From assembly GCA_030621455.1 (NCBI GenBank), contig JAUXHQ010000173.1, forward strand, positions 1-5,150: a stretch of 5,150 nucleotides of DNA, given 5' to 3'. A program made the position numbers and the translations under genes. The stretch is from Deltaproteobacteria bacterium (GTDB lineage: Bacteria > Desulfobacterota > UBA8473). The notes beneath the pieces were generated by a model, which did no database searches, was not told where the DNA came from, and saw nothing but the letters and a program-made list of their open reading frames with translations. Below, piece by piece: positions 1 through 5,150 of this stretch (its first letter is position 1; every line of letters starts with the position of its first letter).

Positions 1-549
1 CATGATCTCATCCGCACGCTCGAAGAACTCGGCGCTGAGGTAAAGATTCACGGTCTTACTGTGCTGAACTGTTTCACGCTCTTTTCCGACCACTACTATG
101 TCAAGAATCGTATAAAAGAAAAAAAGCCCATATCCGCTTTCTACTACCTCATGCGTAACCAGTGGGTGAAGTACTGTACACAACGCGCAGAGGCGTGTTT
201 AGGGGAAGAGCTTCGACCTTTCGGCATCCTTGATGTTCCTACCATACGCAGAGAGTGCCAAAACCTTATTAATTATGATATCGATCCTATCCTGGCCACC
301 CTTACAACCCGTGTCAGGCGTTTTGCCGAGCAAGGCGTATGCGGTATCTGCAACCTTTTCGTGCTCAACTGCATGCTGGGCAATATCATGGTACCGATAT
401 TCAAAAGCGCCCTGAATCCATACAGGAACCTCCCGATACTCAATGCGGCATATGACGGCCAGAAACAGACCAACATGCTCACCCGGATCGAAGCCTTCAT
501 GCACCAGGCCGGTCTTTATCACGAACGATTGCGGTACGATAAAGAATAA
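1..549 (+). CDS. Acyl-CoA dehydratase activase-related protein, C-terminal part (5' end outside window)
   Basis: The reading frame is open from base 1 and gives 182 residues ending in TAA, so only the C-terminal part is present. A GTG at 61 could be read as a start, but the frame continues upstream with protein-like sequence, so the true start lies before the window. The segment around residues 118-168 resembles the end of the activase-related/HgdB-like family (DUF2229 type): an NCMLGN motif with C124, a short helix, a PILNAAYDGQ strand (residues 145-154), then TRIEAFMHQA (161-170). Other cysteines are C24, C59, C66, C86, C114 and C117. Relatives accompany 2-hydroxyacyl-CoA dehydratases and benzoyl-CoA-reductase-like enzymes, where an ATP-driven iron-sulfur activator passes electrons to the enzyme. 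Whether this copy carries an N-terminal ASKHA ATPase domain cannot be seen, and no substrate can be assigned. The next gene starts 25 bases downstream, suggesting co-transcription. The family call is from remembered motifs, without a search. Confidence 0.62.
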   Translation, partial: HDLIRTLEELGAEVKIHGLTVLNCFTLFSDHYYVKNRIKEKKPISAFYYLMRNQWVKYCTQRAEACLGEELRPFGILDVPTIRRECQNLINYDIDPILATLTTRVRRFAEQGVCGICNLFVLNCMLGNIMVPIFKSALNPYRNLPILNAAYDGQKQTNMLTRIEAFMHQAGLYHERLRYDKE

Positions 550-574
550 GGCAAAAGTAGGAAAATTAGAGCTT

Positions 575-1411
575 ATGTGTGCCCACTTGAAAAAGGCCGG
601 TCTTCTAGTCTTTACTGACCTAGACGGAACCTTGTTGGACCACGACACTTATTCCTTCGACGCCGCAAAAGATGCCTTGAACCGGCTAAGGAATGCCCAT
701 GTCCCCCTCGTCCTGTGCAGCAGCAAAACGAGGGCCGAGATTGAGGTGTGGAGGAAAAAGCTGGGCAACAGGGATCCCTTCATATGTGAGAATGGGGGGG
801 GCGTCTTCTTCTCTGATTCGTTCAGTTCCACCTGCAAGGATTGCCGGAAAAAAAACGGCTATCCGGTTATGGAGTTGGGAATTCCTTATCCCGACCTACT
901 CGCAACATTCAAAACCTTGAAAAAGAGATTCCGGGGGGAAATCTGGGGGTTCTCCGAGATGACAGTGGATGAGCTGGCAGGTTTGACAGGACTCTCCCAT
1001 GACGAGGCTGCTCTGGCAAAGGACCGGGAATATACTGAGCCTTTTCTCTTCCATGGCAATGAGAAAGAGCTGGAAAATGCCGTGCAGGACTTGAAGCTCA
1101 ACCTCACAAGGGGCGGTCGTTTTTTCTGCCTGATGGGAGACAATGACAAAGGAAGAGCTGTGCGCATCGTTACGCGTATGTACAGGGAGAGCGCTCCGTA
1201 TCTAACAACAGTCGCAATAGGTGACAGTCACAATGATCTTCCCATGCTCAAAGAGGTGGATGTACCCGTTTTGGTCCGGAGGCCGGGAGGCCTGTATGAA
1301 AGGGAGACAGATATTCCCAACCTCCTCCGCACCCCCGGCGTTGGACCCGTTGGTTGGAACGCTGCTTTATTGAAGATTTGTGAACAATGCGGTTATATTG
1401 CTCCAACTTAG
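575..1411 (+). CDS. mpgP: HAD-IIB phosphatase, mannosyl-3-phosphoglycerate phosphatase family
   Basis: A cytosolic 278-residue protein, close to the usual family length. It likely removes phosphate from mannosyl-3-phosphoglycerate, or the glucosyl analogue, to give mannosylglycerate, a compatible solute. HAD motif I is FTDLDGTLLD (residues 13-22), with D15 as nucleophile and D17 as acid/base. Motif II is around LCSSKT (47-52). ENGGG follows at 72-76. K192 in GDNDKG fits motif III, and IGDSHNDLPM (215-224) is motif IV, with D217 and D221 as Mg ligands. The REYTEP segment (151-156) and GPVGWN near the C-terminus (257-262) are typical of MpgP/YedP rather than of general Cof-type HADs. I chose ATG 575 because the motif I strand follows at the normal distance and it lies just after the upstream stop; its Shine-Dalgarno is weak (AGGA at 559-562, 12 bases away). 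An in-frame ATG at 443 would overlap the upstream gene by about 100 bases. No synthase (mpgS) is in the window, so the exact substrate is open. Confidence 0.82.
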   Translation: MCAHLKKAGLLVFTDLDGTLLDHDTYSFDAAKDALNRLRNAHVPLVLCSSKTRAEIEVWRKKLGNRDPFICENGGGVFFSDSFSSTCKDCRKKNGYPVMELGIPYPDLLATFKTLKKRFRGEIWGFSEMTVDELAGLTGLSHDEAALAKDREYTEPFLFHGNEKELENAVQDLKLNLTRGGRFFCLMGDNDKGRAVRIVTRMYRESAPYLTTVAIGDSHNDLPMLKEVDVPVLVRRPGGLYERETDIPNLLRTPGVGPVGWNAALLKICEQCGYIAPT

Positions 1412-1418
1412 GTTTTTC

Positions 1419-1435
1419 TTGGCACAGAAATTGCT
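1419..1435 (+). promoter_or_regulatory. Sigma-54-type -24/-12 promoter upstream of enolase
   Basis: The bases TTGGCACAGAAATTGCT hold the -24 core TGGCAC and the -12 core TTGCT, with exactly ten bases between GG (1421-1422) and GC (1433-1434), the invariant sigma-54 spacing. The only departure from the core consensus is A instead of G after TGGCAC. The site lies in the non-coding gap just after the mpgP stop. It would start RNA near 1446, giving a leader of about 42 bases before the enolase ATG. Rival reading: TTGGCA (1419-1424) with TAAAGT (1442-1447) at a 17-base spacing is an acceptable sigma-70 promoter over the same DNA. The two predict starts roughly 8 bases apart. I saw no clear enhancer-binding palindrome upstream, though one could lie inside mpgP. 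Confidence 0.55.
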
Positions 1436-1463
1436 CGGCCATAAAGTAACAGAAGAACAATAA

Positions 1464-2771
<1,308 letters not shown>

Positions 2772-2772
2772 G

Positions 2773-3630
2773 ATGAAAGACAAGAATCGTCTTCCACAAT
2801 CGAAAGGAAGATTGTATGTAGTAGCCACACCTATCGGCAATCTGGAGGACATCACCTTCAGGGCCGTCCGGATACTTGGAGAAGTTGATCTCATCGCCGC
2901 GGAAGATACGAGAAGAACGCGAATCTTACTCCATCACTATCATGTGACGACCCCTTCCACTAGCTATCATGAACATAATAAGCTCATCAAAAGCAGACAA
3001 CTCATCTCAAGGGTGAAACGAGGGCAGGACCTTGCCCTTGTTTCAGATGCGGGCACTCCCGGTATTTCAGACCCCGGTTATCACCTCATTAATCTCGCCA
3101 TCCAAAATACCATACCCGTCATACCTGTGCCTGGGGTGTCGGCTGCCATAACAGCACTCAGTGTGTCGGGCCTACCCACCGACAGCTTTATTTTTCAGGG
3201 CTTCCTCCCACGCAAGACCACGGCTAGAATGAAAATTGTGGAGAAAATCAAAGAAGAGAAGAGAACCACGATCTTCTATGAGTCACCCCACAGGTTGCGA
3301 ACGGCCCTAGAGGATTTACTGGGCATATGCGGAGATCGCGAAGTCGTAGTCGCCAGAGAACTGACCAAGGTTTTCGAAGAAGTGATAAGGGGGAGAATAA
3401 GCGACGTCATAGATCGACTAAAAGGCAGAAAGATCAAGGGAGAGATTACTCTCTTACTCTCCGGAAGGAGAGGACCTCATACCGGGTCTGATATTTCGAT
3501 TCGAGAGATACTGGAGGATTACCGGAAAAAATATGACCTCCCCTTGAAGGATTTGACTAAGCTTATTTCAGAGGAAACCAGTATATCAAAGAGAGAAATC
3601 TATCAGGAATTATTGAAGCTGAAAAAGTGA
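2773..3630 (+). CDS. rsmI: 16S rRNA (cytidine(1402)-2'-O)-methyltransferase
   Basis: A SAM-dependent tetrapyrrole-methylase-fold enzyme that 2'-O-methylates C1402 in the decoding centre of 16S rRNA. The 285 residues match the family length. Motifs in order: LYVVATPIGNLEDIT (14-28), AEDTRRTR (43-50), SYHEHN (64-69), the SAM-site loop LVSDAGTPGISDPG (89-102), PVPGVSAAITALSVSGLP (118-135), FQGFLPRK (141-148), YESPHR (169-174) and VARELTKVFEE (193-203). The C-terminus (about 240-285) is the usual lysine-rich helical tail. ATG 2773 is one base after the enolase stop. It has no close Shine-Dalgarno; AGGGAGG at 2748-2754 inside eno is 18 bases away, so initiation probably depends on ribosomes finishing eno. 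An in-frame ATG at 2728 would place 15 extra residues inside eno and is not needed by the family N-terminus. Confidence 0.97.
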   Translation: MKDKNRLPQSKGRLYVVATPIGNLEDITFRAVRILGEVDLIAAEDTRRTRILLHHYHVTTPSTSYHEHNKLIKSRQLISRVKRGQDLALVSDAGTPGISDPGYHLINLAIQNTIPVIPVPGVSAAITALSVSGLPTDSFIFQGFLPRKTTARMKIVEKIKEEKRTTIFYESPHRLRTALEDLLGICGDREVVVARELTKVFEEVIRGRISDVIDRLKGRKIKGEITLLLSGRRGPHTGSDISIREILEDYRKKYDLPLKDLTKLISEETSISKREIYQELLKLKK

Positions 3631-3752
3631 AAATATTCCCTCTGGTCTAAAGTCACGGGCCATGATAACCGATATGATTTACAACAAGATTCTGCATCTT
3701 TCATTTCCCTATTTACACTTTTATTACTTTAAAAACAATAATACAAATTAAT

Positions 3753-3888
3753 CCTAAATTGAGGGATTTAGAAATTATATAAGATATAGAATTCATTAAT
3801 AAATTTCAATTCCGCAATCCCTCAATTTATTCATCGGTATTCCTTTAAGAAAAAGTATAAACTACTTTATAGCTTTTATGAAGGATGC
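3753..3888 (+). repeat. AT-rich repeat copy A, upstream of pilT
   Basis: This stretch shares ordered blocks with copy B downstream of pilT. CCTAAATT at 3753-3760 matches 5014-5021. A 29-base block at 3766-3794, containing ATTATATAA and GATATAGAATTC, matches 5042-5071 with one substitution and one single-base gap. CGGTATTCCT at 3835-3844 is identical to 5071-5080. CTTTT..GAGGATGC-like sequence at 3873-3888 matches 5097-5110. Between these blocks copy A has extra bases, including the right arm of its long inverted repeat. The similarity is too long and too well ordered to be just shared AT-richness. Whether it is a dispersed repeat or a shared leader element cannot be decided here. Confidence 0.65.
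3755..3829 (+). repeat. 14-bp perfect inverted repeat with 47-base AT-rich interior
   Basis: TAAATTGAGGGATT at 3755-3768 is the exact reverse complement of AATCCCTCAATTTA at 3816-3829. A second, inner pair, GAAATT (3771-3776) with AATTTC (3802-3807), lies within it, so the whole stretch could fold into one interrupted stem. A rival small hairpin, CTAAAT/ATTTAG at 3754-3771, uses part of the left arm. No T-tract follows, so it does not look like a terminator. A miniature inverted-repeat element or a regulatory dyad are both possible. Confidence 0.7.
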
Positions 3889-3921
3889 CCAAGATTACCA
3901 CCACATAAATGGAGAAGAGAG

Positions 3922-5004
3922 ATGGCCAAGATAGACGCATTCTTCAAGTTAATGAACGAACATGGTGCTTCTGATTTGCATTTGGCGGCCGGGGTCCAAC
4001 CCGTACTCCGTATTGACGGAGAGATGGAAAGAGTAAAATACAAAGTGCTTGAGAATGAAGAATTAAGGACGATGCTTTATGAAATAGCTAATGAAGACAA
4101 AATAAAGATATTTGAAGAAACCGGGGACGTAGACTTTAGCTATGACATACCGGGTCTGGCCAGATACAGGGCCAATTTCTTTGAACAGAACCGCGGTATC
4201 GGAGCTGTATTCAGGGAGATCCCAAGTGAGATAGCAACAGCAGAACAACTCGGCCTTCCTCCCGTAATTACCAAGCTGGCCATGCTTCCCAAAGGCTTGG
4301 TTTTAGTGACAGGACCGACAGGGAGTGGGAAATCTACAACATTGGCAGCCATAATAGACTATGCCAACAAAAACAGAAAAGATCACATCATTACCATTGA
4401 GGACCCCATTGAATTTGTCCATACGAGTGAATCCTGCATAATAAACCATAGAGAAGTGGGGTCTCACACAAAATCCTTTGGCGCGGCCCTGAGAGGAGCA
4501 TTGCGAGAAGACCCGGACATAATCCTGGTGGGGGAAATGAGGGACCTGGAGACTATTAGCTTGGCGATAGAGGCGGCTAACACCGGACATTTGGTGTTTG
4601 CCACCCTCCATACCGCCAGTGCCGGAAAGACTATAGACAGGATTATAGAGGTTTTTCCGGCCAATGAGCAGGCCCAGATACGGTCCACCCTGTCTGATAG
4701 TATTCGGGCGGTATTAGCCCAGAGTCTTTTCAAACGGATAGACAGGAAGGGAAGATGTGTTGTGATAGAAATACTCATCTGTACTTCAGCGGTCCGGAAC
4801 CTTATCAGAGAAGCGAAGACTTTCCAGATACCAACCGCCATTCAGACAGGGAAAAAATATGGTATGCAGTCCTTGGATGATGCCATTATGGAGTGTCTGG
4901 AAAAGCGCTGGATTGACCCTGAGGAGGCATATAACAAGTGTTTGGACAAGGATAAATTCCTCCCCTATTTGAAGAGGCCCCCTCAGGACTTTACAGATGT
5001 GTGA
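3922..5004 (+). CDS. pilT: Type IV pilus retraction ATPase PilT
   Basis: A cytoplasmic hexameric secretion-superfamily ATPase that powers pilus disassembly in twitching motility and surface sensing. The 360 residues match PilT. The N-terminal PAS-like domain includes SDLHLAAGVQPVLRIDGE (17-34). The ATPase core has Walker A GPTGSGKST (131-139, K137), Asp box ITIEDPIEF (157-165), HREVGS with TKSFGAALRGALREDPDI (to 200), Walker B ILVGEMRD (201-208, E205) and His box HLVFATLHT (223-231). The retraction-type C-terminal motif is AVRNLIRE (290-297, usually AIRNLIRE), followed by IQTGKKYGMQSLDDAI (307-322). That motif marks PilT rather than the PilB assembly ATPase. The tail resembles deltaproteobacterial PilT in my recollection. 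The start is supported by GGAG 7 bases upstream and by the conserved N-terminus. No other pilus gene is visible, and the gene stands between two related AT-rich elements. PilU or another PilT paralogue is the main alternative. Confidence 0.93.
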   Translation: MAKIDAFFKLMNEHGASDLHLAAGVQPVLRIDGEMERVKYKVLENEELRTMLYEIANEDKIKIFEETGDVDFSYDIPGLARYRANFFEQNRGIGAVFREIPSEIATAEQLGLPPVITKLAMLPKGLVLVTGPTGSGKSTTLAAIIDYANKNRKDHIITIEDPIEFVHTSESCIINHREVGSHTKSFGAALRGALREDPDIILVGEMRDLETISLAIEAANTGHLVFATLHTASAGKTIDRIIEVFPANEQAQIRSTLSDSIRAVLAQSLFKRIDRKGRCVVIEILICTSAVRNLIREAKTFQIPTAIQTGKKYGMQSLDDAIMECLEKRWIDPEEAYNKCLDKDKFLPYLKRPPQDFTDV

Positions 5005-5009
5005 CAAGG

Positions 5010-5044
5010 AATTCCTAAATTCAGAAATTGCGAATTTAGGAATT
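5010..5044 (+). repeat. 13-bp perfect hairpin just after pilT, with octamer repeats
   Basis: AATTCCTAAATTC at 5010-5022 pairs perfectly with GAATTTAGGAATT at 5032-5044 across a 9-base loop, starting 5 bases after the pilT stop. The right arm begins a tandem repeat of GAATTTAG (5032-5039, 5040-5047, then a partial GAATT at 5048-5052). The stem is AT-rich and no T-tract follows, so it is not a classical terminator, though its position could protect the 3' end of the pilT RNA. Confidence 0.7.
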
Positions 5045-5110
5045 TAGGAATTATATAATGATATAGAATTCGGTATTCCTCATTTATCGGTTTAAACTTT
5101 TCGAGGATGC
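5014..5110 (+). repeat. AT-rich repeat copy B, downstream of pilT
   Basis: The partner of copy A, with the same blocks in nearly the same order over a shorter length. It carries a perfect TATAAT at 5054-5059. The best upstream -35 candidate, TTGCGA at 5028-5033, is 20 bases away, which is too far for a normal sigma-70 promoter, so promoter activity is only a suggestion. After 5110 the window ends within 40 bases. ATGs at 5107 (GAGG immediately before it) and 5138 both open frames to the end, but neither can be confirmed as a gene start from so little sequence. Confidence 0.6.
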
Positions 5111-5150
5111 GGGCGCCAATAGACAAATTCCGGGTTGATGAAAATTGCCC

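Larger units (their letters stand above)
3631..3921 (+). other. AT-rich intergenic region between rsmI and pilT
   Basis: A 291-base gap with no credible gene on either strand. Bases 3631-3750 hold no recognisable hairpin with a T-tract, so I cannot point to a factor-independent terminator for the eno-rsmI unit. Bases 3753-3888 hold a structured AT-rich element (repeat copy A), described separately. The last stretch carries the pilT ribosome binding site, GGAG at 3911-3914, 7 bases before ATG 3922. A promoter for pilT should lie here; TATA-like strings at 3778-3790 are candidates, but no well-spaced -35 accompanies them. No riboswitch fold was recognised. Confidence 0.7.

Noticed and set aside
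443..574. N-terminal extension of the phosphatase from ATG 443
   Set aside because: It overlaps the upstream gene in another frame, is unlike any HAD N-terminus, and ATG 575 sits right before motif I.
199..648. Minus-strand open frame of 149 codons, and other minus-strand frames across the window
   Set aside because: They lie opposite well-recognised + strand genes, show no family motifs and look like shadows.
850..856. A AAA AAC heptamer in frame in mpgP, a possible -1 frameshift site
   Set aside because: It encodes ordinary Lys-Asn, no stimulatory structure was recognised, and the zero frame yields the full conserved protein.
1280..1293. AGGCC/GGCCT palindrome upstream of the sigma-54 site as an enhancer-binding site
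   Set aside because: Only 5-bp arms, and it encodes the Arg-Pro-Gly-Gly segment of the phosphatase; coding constraint explains it.
3631..3921. Possible c-di-GMP (GEMM) riboswitch before pilT
   Set aside because: Expected because such switches precede pilus genes in some Deltaproteobacteria, but the conserved GEMM bases and helices are absent from this AT-rich leader.
3878..3934. 18-codon upstream frame overlapping the pilT start
   Set aside because: It has no Shine-Dalgarno and no recognisable leader-peptide feature; copy B does not preserve its ATG. Probably chance.
5107..5150. Start of a next gene (ATG 5107 or ATG 5138)
   Set aside because: Only 13-44 bases remain. At 5107 the GAGG is too close to the ATG, and at 5138 no Shine-Dalgarno is seen, so neither can be supported.

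Overview
The window reads as ordinary bacterial chromosome, all on the + strand: four tightly packed genes (about 1-3630), an AT-rich gap, one type IV pilus ATPase gene (3922-5004), and a second short AT-rich gap running off the end. The gene families suggest an anaerobic Gram-negative bacterium of the Desulfobacterota (Deltaproteobacteria) type. The pointers are an acyl-CoA dehydratase activase-related protein, a PilT whose C-terminal part resembles the deltaproteobacterial form, and a sigma-54-like promoter. This placement is an inference from family flavour, not a phylogenetic result.

Layout: (1) 1-549, the C-terminal end of an activase-related protein that starts before the window; (2) 575-1411, a HAD-IIB phosphatase of the mannosyl-3-phosphoglycerate phosphatase family; (3) 1412-1487, a short spacer with a very good sigma-54 -24/-12 motif and a strong Shine-Dalgarno; (4) 1488-2771, enolase; (5) 2773-3630, rsmI, one base after the enolase stop; (6) 3631-3921, an AT-rich spacer with repeat copy A; (7) 3922-5004, pilT; (8) 5005-5150, a hairpin and repeat copy B.

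Functional links: the phosphatase and enolase both sit near the 3-phosphoglycerate/2-phosphoglycerate node. Mannosyl-3-phosphoglycerate is built on 3-PG, and enolase drains 2-PG to PEP. rsmI looks translationally coupled to eno. pilT seems to be its own transcription unit, bracketed by two related AT-rich repeats. I see no wholly new system. The points that most deserve a second look are the sigma-54-like promoter in front of a housekeeping glycolytic gene and the related non-coding elements on both sides of pilT.
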